Of a stretch of 64,000 nucleotides of DNA, positions 11,031-23,122 are shown in pieces. The notes under the pieces were generated by a model, which saw only the letters and a list, made by a program, of their open reading frames with translations, searched no databases and was not told where the DNA came from. Where the stretch lies: positions 36,903,201-36,967,200 of the forward strand of contig OX940861.1 of the NCBI GenBank assembly GCA_954871525.1. Direction: 5' to 3'. Every line of letters starts with the position of its first letter. Position 1 is the first letter of the stretch. Origin of the DNA: Parietaria judaica. Its lineage: Eukaryota; Streptophyta; Magnoliopsida; Rosales; Urticaceae. Both the position numbers and the translations under genes were made by a program.

Positions 11031-12191
11031 CATATGCCAAGCCAAGAAAAACGGTTTACGTGGAAAAGGTATGCCTAAAGCTAAAGGTAATGGCTCATAT
11101 TGGTACACTTTAATTTTGATGTTATATATATAGACTATTATCATTTAAATACCACAACAAGAAGTCAATTATAATTGTAATTTAACAAAACAGTGTAACA
11201 TATAATGATATAAAAAATGTTGCACAAAGAGAAAATGAAAAAAAACAAACCATTACGTGTTTTCTCGCACAATTTAAGTGTAATCATTTAATAATTTTTT
11301 TTGCCATTTTATCTTAATCCAGTGCGAACGTACACACGTTATTTTCTCTACAATCACATTAACGTACTATATATATATATATACTAATTATGCATTCAAA
11401 ATGATCATGGATGTGTTATGCATTCCTTCAATTTCTAAACAGTTTTTATGGTTTATTATTATTGATTATTCGTAAGCTAATGTTAAAGTTCGAGTGAAAT
11501 TTGATTTTGTTCCATATAGTCTATCGTGTTTACAATTATTACTAACTGACTAGGCATGCATTAACAAAAATATCTTCAAAAGCTATATTTTTAATATGTG
11601 GCAGTTTATACATGTTTGAAGTAATGACATACAATATGGCAATATCTCTATGTTGGAAATAATTAAATAATATAGTGCCTATATTATCCCATTTCAATAT
11701 ATTGCGGATTAAAAATAACGACGAGTAGTCACTTTTTATCATCGTTTACCAGCACCTGTTTTCACAAAAATTTCATGCCTGCAAAAACATTTTTTATTTT
11801 TATTTCATTATTCTATGAAGCCGAAAAATGCCGCAAATATACCGAATTAATAATATTTTGAAATAATTAATTTTATTTTTTTAATCAGTTTAATGTTTAA
11901 TTTTTTTATATATATTTATATAGTTCATAAGAAATCAAATTAAAAAACATACAAAATTATGAACACACAACATATTATTAATACATAAATAGACTTTGAA
12001 TACTTATTTATAGATTAATAATATTTACCCATTTAAATTTAAATTAATACAAATAATTAAATAATAAAAATTTAATTTTGTCGTTGCTACTATATTGCAC
12101 CGTTGCGGCGGTGCAACACTAAAACTGGCAACACATTCACACCATTTTAGTGTGAGAAATGCAGTCCCATGTCTCATTGGACTTGCAATTT

Positions 12192-12231
<40 letters not shown>
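11031..12231. other. Intergenic AT-rich DNA
   Basis: No gene or element was recognised. A TA tract occurs at about 12198-12229, directly at the left edge of the Mutator-like element, and matches the TA tract at that element's right edge. Confidence 0.6.
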
Positions 12232-12233
12232 TA

Positions 12234-12330
12234 GGGAAACTTGAAAAAAAGTCCCCCAAAAATCAAGTTATACCCCTTTTGTCTCCCACTTTAATAAATC
12301 TGAAAATGTATTCCCCAACTTATATTTTCT
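12234..12330 (+). repeat. Left terminal inverted repeat of the MULE
   Basis: It starts GGGAAACTTG and pairs with the inverse of about 21600-21694. The first 60 bases are nearly identical to the right end, after which the match weakens. Confidence 0.9.
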
Positions 12331-13574
12331 CTCAATTTAGACAAAATTGCCCTTTTTTACCATCCAGATTTTACTCCCTCTCTCTAACTCTCTCTCTCTC
12401 TCCCCTTTCCTTCTCTCTCCTTTCCCTGAAACACTCATTCGATGAAACAAGCTCACACCTCAAACCTAGAGCTCGTCCCTCACCTCTGTCGCGTTCAAAC
12501 GGTCGCCTCCTTCTTACCCATTGCACGACACCCATAAACATAGAGTGGTTCATCCCGCTTCATACACGGCGACTCTGCGATTCGGCATTCCCTCCCGGCG
12601 ACTCGGCCTTCCAAGACCCCCGTCGGGAAGCCTCTGGTTGTGGACGTTCACCAATAGCTCGGTCGCCTCAGCTCGGTTGCCTCAGCTCGTTGTCGCGGAC
12701 TTCTCTGGCAACCGTCTTTTCGGTTCGATCCTGTCGCAGCTCGTGAGTTCATGCTAGGTATTATTACTATGACTCGTTGATTTCTAGGGTATGTTGGTTT
12801 GGTTCACAGTGATTAAGAGATTGTTGGTTCTAATGAAGGTAAATACTAAATATTAATGGTTACGCCATGTGTTCGTCGTATTGCCTCTCTGGTGTTGCGA
12901 TTTTCAGTTTATGGATTTATTTTTAATTTTATTTTTTGCAGCTCCGGAAGAGGAAGACAACTCTAAAATTACATTATTAGAGTTTTAGCCATTATCGATT
13001 AATTGCATTTACATTCATTTACACCCAAAAACTCCATTCCTTTGATGCTACTATTATCATAAACGAAATATGAGAGAAAATGACTCCTTACATTACCAAT
13101 TCCCATAAAATCTATTAATACTTTATATTCCCAGAGGGTCTCTTCGCACGGGCCGTCTTCGAAACTCTTAGCCTCTCTTCGGCTTAAGGTTTGATTTCTC
13201 AGTTTTAGCTTACATTATGCTTGGGCTTCCTTACTGGGTTTCGATTTTGTGCAGAAATATTCGATTTTGTGTTGACAACTTCTTGTTCGATTTTGGGTAT
13301 GGTGAGTTAGGGCATTTTGTTTGTTTTCTTATACATATTTGATCGTGGAAAGATGATAATCCTCGTGGGGCCGGCAACAAGAAGCTTACCCTGTGCAGCT
13401 AAAGATTATCTCATACTTTCAAAAGCCATTTCATATAAAATTCATGCTAAACAGTTTTATGACGTATTGTATTAGGTTCATGCTAAACAGTTTTATGACG
13501 TAATGTAGTATTTTTTGCAGGAATTTTGTCATCGATTTATCTGTTTGACATATTTGTTATCGAACGGATCCATC
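12331..13574 (+). other. MULE 5' leader region of the transposase gene
   Basis: This stretch is CT-rich from about 12372 to 12430 and GC-richer to 12760, then AT-rich up to the transposase ATG. It probably holds the promoter, the 5' UTR and a leader intron. Open frames at 12279-12757 show no domain that can be trusted. A 26-bp unit with GCTAAACAGTTTTATGACGT is duplicated near 13445 and 13480. Confidence 0.5.
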
Positions 13575-16273
13575 ATGGAATGTGAAGACGTTCAGTCAAC
13601 TCCTTCCGATTTTATGGGTACTCAGACGGTGAAATTTTTTTATTGTTTGTTCATTTTATCGATATTCTAGACTCTTTTGACGGCGATTTAGTTGATTTTA
13701 TGATTTAAATTTGTTTGGCTGCAGAATTGAATGTTTATCTTGAATACGACGGCGAATGGGTTTCGGACGAACTCAAATGGAACTATCGTGGTGGGAAAGG
13801 GCTATTTTTCGTGGTTGATAAGAACATAAAGTACCCACAATTCTTACAGAGATTGCATGATGAAATCCGCACTGACCTAACGATCCATGATCTAAAGTTC
13901 ACCCTAGCCCCCCAATTTCGTGGCCGTCCACCTGTCACGTTGGCTTCAGAGCGTACCATAATGCAGATGGTCCACCTACGCACTGAATTATTGCACGTTA
14001 ATCGAGTCCCCCAGCCTTCCTCGTGTGCTGAAGCTGAAAAAGGATTAGACAGTCCTGTGCTTGTAAGTTCTCGTGGGAGCGCTAATCCACCGGTTCCCGA
14101 GTCGGTTAATCGGGTAGAGCGTTTAGTTGAAGAAGAAGACCCGGTTGTGAATTTAGCCGATGCTGATGTTGACGTAAAAGTGGCTATTCAGTCTAAGCCC
14201 GCAACCTCCCAACCGAGTAAGAGCTGTTTATCTTTACCGTCTTCAAGTTGGAAGGATCCAAGATTTATTAGAGAGGATTTGGTGGGCTTTATTTCTAATA
14301 AAAGACCCAAGGCAGATGAAATTTATGCTTTTGCCGTTGGTACTATCTTCGGTAATTTTGAAGAATTAAAGTTTAAAGTGTCGAAATATGCGATGGAAAA
14401 AAAGTTCGACTTTCGTGTACACAAATCGGCATCGTATGTGTGGTACGTGAAGTGTCTTGGTGCTGACTGCGGGTGGAAATTGAGAGGAAAGCTAATACGA
14501 GGTTCCCACCCGCTATGCAAGATTGTTTCATCTACTAAAGAACACACGTGTACTCTCGATAACCGTACACTCGACCATAGGAAAGCTGCACCCCGGGTGG
14601 TTGGGCAACTGTTGATGGATCGGTTCAGCCCCCAGAGTAGTGCTAACTATGCTCCAAGGTAGACAGTTTCATGCTTATTTTTGGACATTTTTATTGCAAT
14701 GTTAGATAGTTTTAAATCTTATGTTGTTTTCTAATTATTAATTTTTTTTTTTTAAGGAACTTGCAAGCTGACATGAAGATGCTGTACGGAGTTACGATGT
14801 CTTACGAGAAGGCCTGGAGATGCAAAGAAAAGGCCGTTGCTTACGCGATAGGCACCCCCGAAGATTCTTACTCCAAGTTACCCCGGTACTTGTACATGTT
14901 AAAGCAGAGGAATAAGGGAACTGTGAAAGATTTTCAAACGGACTCTAAAGGACGTTTCAAATGTGCCTTCTTCGCCATTGGATCTTGTCTAAGTGGGTTT
15001 AAATTTATGCGGCCGGTAATTTGTGTGGATTGCACACACGTTAAGAGCAAGTACGGGGGACAATTGGTTGCGGCCGTAGGATTGGATGCTTCTGAGTCTT
15101 TGTTTCCGCTTGCCTTTGGTTTAGTGGATCAAGAAGACACAAATAATTGGGTATATTTCTTTACACAATTAAAACAGGCTATTGGGAAGATTGTAGATCT
15201 CGTTTTTATTAGTGATAAGCATTATACCCTTATAGAAGGGTTGGCCCGAGTTTTCCCCGAGGCACACCATGGTCACTGCTATGCGCACATAAAGAGGAAC
15301 ATAAAACACAACTTCAAATCCGAAGATAGTTGTAGTTTGGTGTACTGCGCTGCCTACGCCTATACTCTTCGGGAATACAACCATCACATGAGTATCCTTT
15401 GGACCTCGTTTCCAGAGGTAGCAAAGTTCATGGAGGATATGGGACCTGATAAATGGAGTCGTGTTCACTTTGGTGGTACAAGGTAACCGGAATCTATTCT
15501 CCTATTAACTATGTTTAGACAGTTTTCTTCTTCTGGTTAGACAGTTTTCGTTTAATTTTTAGACAGTTCAGTTTTTCCTTTTACATTTCAGGTACGATTA
15601 CATGACTTCAAACTATTCTGAAAGTTTGAACAATGTGCTAAATGTGGCAAGGACTTATCCAGTAACAAATATGTTGGAGTTCATGCGGTTTACCACTCAA
15701 AAGTGGTTTTACGAGAAGCGGAACAAAGCCGCTAAACTAAACACGACATTGGTAACTACAAGGGAAGAAGTGTTAACTAGAAACTGCGATGCGGGCAGCA
15801 AGTTACAGGTTAATCCAATTAGTCTCTTGGAATTTGAAGTTGTAGATAGCAAGGGCCATTTTATAGTTAATCTGGACAATCGGTCGTGCGAGTGTGGCGA
15901 ATTCCAAGAGAACGTTATGCCTTGCGTGCATGCAGCCGCAGCGTGCGAGTTTCGTGGGGTAAGAGTTTATGACTACGTCGCGCCTCATTACTTTACAAAG
16001 GCATACGAACGATCGTACGAAGGCTTAATTTACCCAACCGGTGACGAGAGTAACTGGGATCTTCCAGATGAATTGAAGGACATACACGTGGGGCTGCCGG
16101 CAGAAATAGTAAGAGCGGGACGTCCGTCAAAGAAATCGAAAAAGAAAGGCGGAAGACCGAAAACGAAGCGTCGTCCCTCACAAGGTGAAGTTGTCATTTT
16201 CCACAGAAAGTGTTCAAACTGCGGGACTCGTGGCCACAACCGTGCATCATGCAGTGCTCGTGCATTGGAGTGA
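13575..16273 (+). CDS. MULE transposase, four exons, 794 residues, apparently intact
   Basis: The exons are inferred as 13575-13617, 13725-14658, 14757-15482 and 15592-16273. All introns are GT-AG, the phases join, and the total is 2385 bases including the stop. After an acidic N-terminal part there is a MuDR-type DNA-binding domain (GTIFGNFEELKFKVSKYA to CTLDNRTLD, with CLGADCGWKL). The MULE catalytic domain follows, with VDCTHVKSKYGG (first acidic residue in place of the usual DGTH), LVDQEDTNNW and ISDKH. Next is a SWIM zinc finger (CECGEFQENVMPCVHAAA), and near the end a basic patch and a CCHC knuckle (CSNCGTRGHNRASC). No stop or frame change was seen. The protein would bind the element ends and catalyse cut-and-paste transposition in the nucleus. 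The short first exon is the least certain part. Confidence 0.88.
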
Positions 16274-16379
16274 GTTTGTTTTTATTTTTTTTAAAGTGTA
16301 CTCGTGGCGATAATTGTATTGTCTTTGAATTAGCATAACGCAGTCTTTTTATGTTTATTTATAACTGGAATATAATTGT

Positions 16380-18890
16380 ATTGTCTTTGAAACGGTCTAC
16401 TTTGAAAATATTGTATCTTGGAATTTGGAATTGAAGCTCAAAAGTGTCTAAATAATATTGTAAACGGTCTAAATTGAAGCTCAAAAGTGTCTAAATAATA
16501 GTATAAACGGTCTAAATTGTATCTTGGAATTTGAAATTATTTTTGTAAACGGTCTAAATTGAAGCTCAAAAGTGTCTAAATAATTGTATAAACGGTCTAA
16601 ACTGTCTCTTGGAATTTGAAAATAACATTGTAAAAGTGTCTTGGAACTAAATTGAAGCAAAAAAGTGTCTAAATAATATTGTAAACGGTCTAGATTGAAG
16701 CTCAAAAGTGTCTAAATAATAGTATAAACGGTCTAAATTGTATCTTGGAATTTTAAAATATTTTTGTAAACGGTCTAGATTGAAGCTCAAAAGTGTCTAA
16801 ATAATAGTATAAACGGTCTAAATTGAAGCAAAAAAGTGTCTAAATAATATTGTAAACGGTCTAGATTGAAGCTCAAAAGTGTCTAAATAATTGTATAAAC
16901 GGTCTAAATTGTCTCTTGGAATTTGAAAATAACATTGTAAACGGTCTAAATTGAAGCTCAAAACTGTCTAAATAATAGTATAAACGGTCTAGATTGTATC
17001 TTGGAATTTGAAATTAACATTGTAAACGGTCTAGATTGAAGCTCAAAAGTGTCTAAATAATATAATAAACGGTCTAAATTGTATCTTGGAATTTGAAAAT
17101 AATATTGTAAACGGTCTAGATTGTATCTTGGAATTTGAAAATAACATTGTAAACGGTCTAGATTGTATCTTGGAATTTGAAAATAACATTGTAAACGGTC
17201 TAGATTGAAGCTCAAAAGTGTCTAAATAATAGTATAAACGGTCTAAATTGTCTCTTGGAATTTGAAAATAACATTGTAAACGGTCTAAATTGAAGCTCAA
17301 AACTGTCTAAATAATAGTATAAACGGTCTAAATTGTATCTTGGAATTTTAAAATCTTTTTGTAAACGGTCTAGATTGAAGCTCAAAAGTGTGTAAATAAT
17401 AGTATAAACGGTCTAAATTGAAGCAAAAAAATGTCTAAATAATATTGTAAACGGTCTAGATTGAAGCTCAAAAGTGTCTAAATAATTGTATAAACGGTCT
17501 AAATTGTCGCTTGGAATTTGAAAATATTTTTGTAAACGGTCTAAATTGAAGCTCAAAACTGTCTAAATAATAGTATAAACGGTCTAGATTGTATCTTGGA
17601 ATTTGAAATTAACATTGTAAACGGTCTAGATTGAAGCTCAAAAGTGTCTAAATAATATAATAAACGGTCTAAATTGTATCTTGGAATTTGAAAATAATAT
17701 TGTAAACGGTCTAGATTGTATCTTGAAATTTGAAAATAACATTGTAAACGGTCTAGATTGAAGCTCAAAAGTGTCTAAATAATAGTATAAACGGTCTAAA
17801 TTGTCTCTTGGAATTTGAAAATAACATTGTAAACGGTCTAAATTGAAGCTCAAAAGTGTCTAAATAATAGTATAAACGGTCTAAATTGTATCTTGGAATT
17901 TTAAAATATTTTTGTAAACGGTCTAGATTGAAGCTCAAAAGTGTGTAAATAATAGTATAAACGGTCTAAATTGAAGCAAAAAAGTGTCTAAATAATATTG
18001 TAAACGGTCTAGATTGAAGCTCAAAAGTGTCTAAATAATTGTATAAACGGTCTAAATTGTCGCTTGGAATTTGAAAATATTTTTGTAAACGGTCTAAATT
18101 GAAGCTCAAAATTGTCTAAATAATAGTATAAACGGTCTAGATTGTATCTTGGAATTTGAAATTAACATTGTAAACGGTCTAGATTGAAGCTCAAAAGTGT
18201 CTAAATAATATAATAAACGATCTAAATTGTATCTTGGAATTTGAAAATAATATTGTAAACGGTCTAGATTGTATCTTGGAATTTGAAAATAACATTGTAA
18301 ACGGTCTAGATTGAAGCTCAAAAGTGTCTAAATAATAGTATAAACGGTCTAAATTGTCTCTTGGAATTTGAAAATAACATTGTAAACGGTCTAAATTGAA
18401 GCTCAAAACTGTCTAAATAATAGTATAAACGGTCTAAATTGTATCTTGGAATTTTAAAATATTTTTGTAAACGGTCTAGATTGAAGCTCAAAAGTGTCTA
18501 AATAATAGTATAAACGGTCTAAATTGAAGCAAAAAAGTGTCTAAATAATATTGTAAACGGTCTAGATTGAAGCTCAAAAGTGTCTAAATAATTGTATAAA
18601 CGGTCTAAATTGTCTCTTGGAATTTGAAAATAACATTGTAAACGGTCTAAATTGAAGCTCAAAACGGTCTAAATAATAGTATAAACGGTCTAGATTGTAT
18701 CTTGGAATTTGAAATTAACATTGTAAACGGTCTAGATTGAAGCTAAAAAGTGTCTAAATAATATAATAAACGGTCTAAATTGTATCTTGGAATTTGAAAA
18801 TAATATTGTAAACGGTCTAGATTGAAGCTCAAAAGTGTCTAAATAATAGTATAAACGGTCTAAATTGTCTCTTGGAATTTGAAAATAATT
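16380..18890. repeat. Higher-order tandem array between the two MULE genes
   Basis: About 60 units of roughly 42 bp share the core AAACGGTCTA(A/G)ATTG. Two main unit types alternate: one continues TATCTTGGAATTTGAAAAT, the other AAGCTCAAAAGTGTCTAAAT. They are organised in a higher-order repeat of 553 bp: the same unit order recurs at 17553 and 18106, and an earlier copy from about 16958 is longer by one 42-bp unit. The units contain frequent TCTAGA or TCTAAA sites. Minus-strand open frames in the array merely translate the repeat and are not genes. The same units occur in a protease-gene intron (19200-19335). Confidence 0.92.
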
Positions 18891-18946
18891 ACAAACCGAT
18901 TCTCAAACTGTCCAAATAATTACAAACCGATTCTCAAACTGTCCAA
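18887..18946. repeat. Direct duplication at the array edge
   Basis: A roughly 30-bp unit with AATTACAAACCGATTCTCAA and CTGTCCAAA occurs twice in tandem where the array ends and the 3' flank of the protease gene begins. Confidence 0.8.
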
Positions 18947-19018
18947 AATGTGGTAACCAAACCACCAAAAGTTTTCCCCAAAATATGGTTACCAAATCCA
19001 AAATACGGTACCGATCAT

Positions 19019-20956
19019 CTATGAGTCAGTCCCTGTTTTCTCAGTTAACGTCACAGCGCTATCGAAGATGGCGGCCGCCATTTCTTGTCTAAATTGGAGC
19101 ATTTTGGTAGATTCGATCGTGTCCATGGGCTGCCCCTTCATCATATGCTCGACATACTTGAAAGCGAACACGCCGCAATCGCCGCTGCATAGTGTAAAAA
19201 TAGTTTACACTACTTTGAAACAATCTAAATTGAAGCTAAAAAGTGCCTAAATAATATTTTACAACACTTTGAAACGGTCTAAATTGAAGCTCAAAACTGT
19301 CTTAATTTTTTTTATAAACGGTCTAAATTTATAATTCCAACCTTTATAAATGGGAATTTAAACTTCGAGTGTAAACGTGCATCGTACCTCATTTTGGCTT
19401 GTGGTACTAGGGCGTAGTCCCAGTGGAAGAGTTGGTTTTTCTCGTAACCTTCATACGGAAGAGATAGCCCGGTTTTTTTAAGGAGCGCCCATATAGCAAG
19501 GGAAAGGTTCCGCAATTCTTTGTTCACGGTCTCCCGCCCGATGGCTTTTTGATCGCAGTCATAGACGTGGAACATCCACTTCTCGAAGTCAACGCAAACA
19601 GCAATCCAGTGTAGGTCGCTAAGGTTCAGGATCATTGCCACTTGCTCTAGGTGCACCCAGGACGACATTTCGCTTTCTGCGTCACCCACGATACCGTACA
19701 TGTAGCCGTCCAACCTAATCTCTTCACCATCATCTAAATGTCGCCTCATAGCATAAAGCACGCTCGTGCTCCAAGCAGCAGAAACGTTGTTGATTTTGAG
19801 ATTAACTCGGTCGTGACGCAGATCCCTCAGAGCTGCATCTATAAGAAAACTGTCTAACTAATAGATTACGTACCAACGTGTCGATCCTCTTTCGTTGTAG
19901 CTCGATTTCGACAGTTTGTTGATCGATCTTCTTCGTCAGTTCCTCGATTTCAACCGGTTCATGCTTGAACTCATCCTTCCCTCTTGGATTGGAAGAACGA
20001 TTGTTATCGTTAACAACTTTCGGGAAATAAGCCCGGACATCCGTGATCTACACACGATACAACTTATGAACATTAGCCTCTTTAAAAAATCAACAATTTT
20101 GCAAAGTGTCTAAAACTAGTCATTACACAGTCCTACCTTTATAAAGAGTGAGTCAAACCGAATAATTACACAACCTTAGTAAATGAAAAAAGTCTAATCG
20201 TACCTTTGCCGATTTGAAAAAAGTTTTTGCAGTGGCGAAATCGATGCACTCCGGTAGCACCCTTAAACCCCACTTAAGTAATGGCATATCATAGCCTTCG
20301 AAGGTATAGTTCGGAAATCGAGAAGAGTTTGGGTTCTTCTCCCAGTATTTTTCGATGCGAGCCGCCCAATCAAACTTCCGAATGAAATCGGATGTTTGAT
20401 TCCACACGATATTGCCCCACGGTCGCGTCAACAAATCTTCTGAAGTAACGCAATGTGTGACCGGCGCGTACTTTTTTGATCGTAGACTACCGAGCAATAC
20501 ACCCTCGATTAGAAGAAATAGGGCTGTTGAAAATTTGGTTTCGAGAGATAAAACCTCCTCGTTAAGGGATTCTTGAAGATCATCGTACGTCATGATTTCC
20601 TCAATCGGAATATCCCTTGTCGACGCTTGCGGATAGAACTCGAATTCCGGATCAAATTTAAGGCCCGTAATATCTTCAAACTCCCGAGCGCCGAACTTGC
20701 AAATGACATTAAAGAAGTTGAACCAAATCTCGTCCGAGGTTCCAACGCTCGGAATTCGGTGGAGTAAGATTTGGTGGACCAATCCCTTCGGACACGGGGG
20801 GTGGACATGGTTAACAATATTGCGGAACTGCGATTGGTCCACTTGATCCAAGACACCCAGTTCATCGAAATTACCAATCATTCCCGCAAGCCGGGTCCTT
20901 GAAGGGAACCACACTCGGGTATTGCCCCAAGTAACTTCTGGAGCAACATCATTCAT
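19019..20956 (-). CDS. Ulp1-like (C48) cysteine protease carried by the MULE, four exons
   Basis: The exons are inferred as 20956-20204, 20047-19870, 19838-19388 and 19184-19019. All splice sites are GT-AG, phases join, and the total of 1548 bases gives 515 residues. The N-terminal exon resembles the DUF1985 region common in plant transposon-borne Ulp1 proteins (LVHQILLHRI, then ALFLLIEGVLL and PWGNIVWNQTS). Exon 2 is charged and probably coiled coil. The C-terminal exons carry the full C48 signature: His in DLHWIAV, Asp in VYDCD, Gln in LVPQ, and the nucleophilic Cys in GDCGVFAFKY. Family members remove SUMO or related modifiers, but the substrate of transposon-borne members is not established. 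The ATG at 20956 follows a TTTTAG that could be an acceptor, so an upstream leader exon is possible. Confidence 0.85.
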
Positions 20957-21599
20957 ACCTAAAATCAAGAAGAACAGTCAACAAACAATACCCGTGAAAA
21001 ACCCAAAGCTAATACCACAAATTAAAACCGAAATCAATATCACACCCTAAACAAACTCAAACCCGAAATCAATTGCTAAGTGACTGCATAATTTAAGAAC
21101 AAGCTCAGGATTCTGGGTTTCTGCATAATCGATAGCTTCGAAATGTAAATGCGTACATGACTTGCATAATCTAAGAACAATATTTAGGGTTCCAAAACCA
21201 AAATCAGAACAAGAAAACCGAAATCTAACGAACCCTAAGTTAAACGAACCCTAAGACAACCCTAACTTTAAACACTAAAGACTAAGCCGATTTCGTCCCT
21301 ATTTGAGAACCAAACCCAGAAAACGAAGAGAACCCAGTACCTCGAAGAAGAGAGAGAAATGAGAGCTCCACGGCGTGCTCTGGGGGCGACGATGCTCGTC
21401 TGACCTTCGACGGACGGTGGCGAGGAGTCGAAGACGGACGGTGACGAAGAGGGTTTCGACGATCGTAAGCAAAGAGAGGTCGGGGGAGAGGTCGGGGAAG
21501 AAGTCGGGGAAGAAGGGGGGAGAGGTCGGGGGAGAAAAGGTAAAAAAAAGATGAGTAAAAATTAATTTACTAAAGGGCATTTCTGTAAAAAAATGAGGC
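20957..21599 (-). other. MULE 5' leader of the protease gene
   Basis: This is the minus-strand upstream region of the Ulp1-like gene. It is AT-rich next to the ATG and becomes GC-rich and purine-biased (plus strand) at about 21330-21540. It mirrors the composition of the other end of the element and probably holds the promoter and 5' UTR. The open frame at 21299-21649 has no recognised domain. Confidence 0.45.
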
Positions 21600-22287
<688 letters not shown>

Positions 22288-22295
22288 CTTGGAAT

Positions 22296-22848
22296 TAGGG
22301 GTGCAACCGGGTAGGGTACCCGGTTTTTTCGAGGTACCCGGTACCCGGAACCGGAATCCGGGTATCCGAAAATTGATACCCGGAACCGGTATCTGAAATC
22401 CGGGTACCCGAAAATCCGGGTACCCGAAAATCCGGGTATCTGTATTTTGATACCCGGTACCGGTACCCGGTACCCGGTTTTGGGAACCGGATCCGGGTAC
22501 CCGGATTTTACCCGGCGTCGGCGAGAACCTGAAGTCGGGGAAGGAAATGAAGTCGGCGAGATGCGAGGAAGGCGGGAGTGAAAATGAAGTCGAGCCCTAA
22601 AGACTAACCCTAAAATTTAAATTAACATAAAAATAAAAAAATAAAACTAAAACAGGGTAATAAACCGGGTACCGGGTACCCGTTTTGTTTTTTTTAATTT
22701 TACTACCCGGTACCCGGAACCGGTTTTGAATCCGGATACGGGTACCCGGAACCGGAATTCGGATACGGTTTCGGTTCCGGTTTTTAAATCCGGATACGGA
22801 TTCGGTTCCGGATAATTACCCGGTTTCCGGGTATTATTTGCACCCCTA
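22296..22848. mobile_element. hAT-type MITE with perfect 8-bp target duplication
   Basis: It starts TAGGGGTGCAACCGGGTAGG and ends TTATTTGCACCCCTA. The 8-bp sequence CTTGGAAT flanks it exactly at 22288-22295 and 22849-22856. The ends are filled with GGTACCCGG palindromes like those in the element at 8586-9090. A GC-richer centre (about 22510-22600) has no recognised coding sequence. Confidence 0.9.
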
Positions 22849-22856
22849 CTTGGAAT

Positions 22857-23122
22857 CAAGCCAAAGGCTCTGCTCGATGCCCAGGTCTAAATACATTAAC
22901 AATAAAAGTATAATCCGTCAATGCTAAGATGAAAAGTGAATCAAAAAGGGTTTACACATTATGCAAATTCAAATACTGATCTTCAAATTTTGAGTCAAGT
23001 CACATAAATAACAATGTAAGGAAAAACAATTATAATTGAAGGTCATTGTTTCAAAATTCCGACTTTTCACTGTGTAACAATTATACTGTGTAACAATTAT
23101 ACTGTGTATCGGTGGGAGTAGT
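22857..23122 (-). other. Probable 3' UTR and downstream region of SEC61 alpha
   Basis: This lies directly downstream of the SEC61 stop codon on the minus strand. A 12-bp unit (TATACTGTGTAA) is tandemly repeated near 23085-23107. No other feature was seen. Confidence 0.5.

Noticed and set aside
12279..12757. Open frames in the MULE leader that faintly resemble an LRR unit
   Set aside because: The region is simple-sequence and GC-rich, frames overlap on both strands, and the resemblance is too short to support a captured gene.
13575..16273. Host FAR1/FHY3-like or domesticated MUSTANG gene
   Set aside because: The gene sits between near-identical terminal inverted repeats together with a transposon-type Ulp1 gene, so a mobile transposase is the simpler reading.
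16481..18406. Repeated minus-strand open frames of 71-85 residues starting MSFNLDRLQ
   Set aside because: They are translations of the tandem array units, recur with the 553-bp period and have no independent coding evidence.
16380..18890. CRISPR-like regular repeats
   Set aside because: The units are contiguous, diverged and without unique spacers, and the context is a plant transposon.
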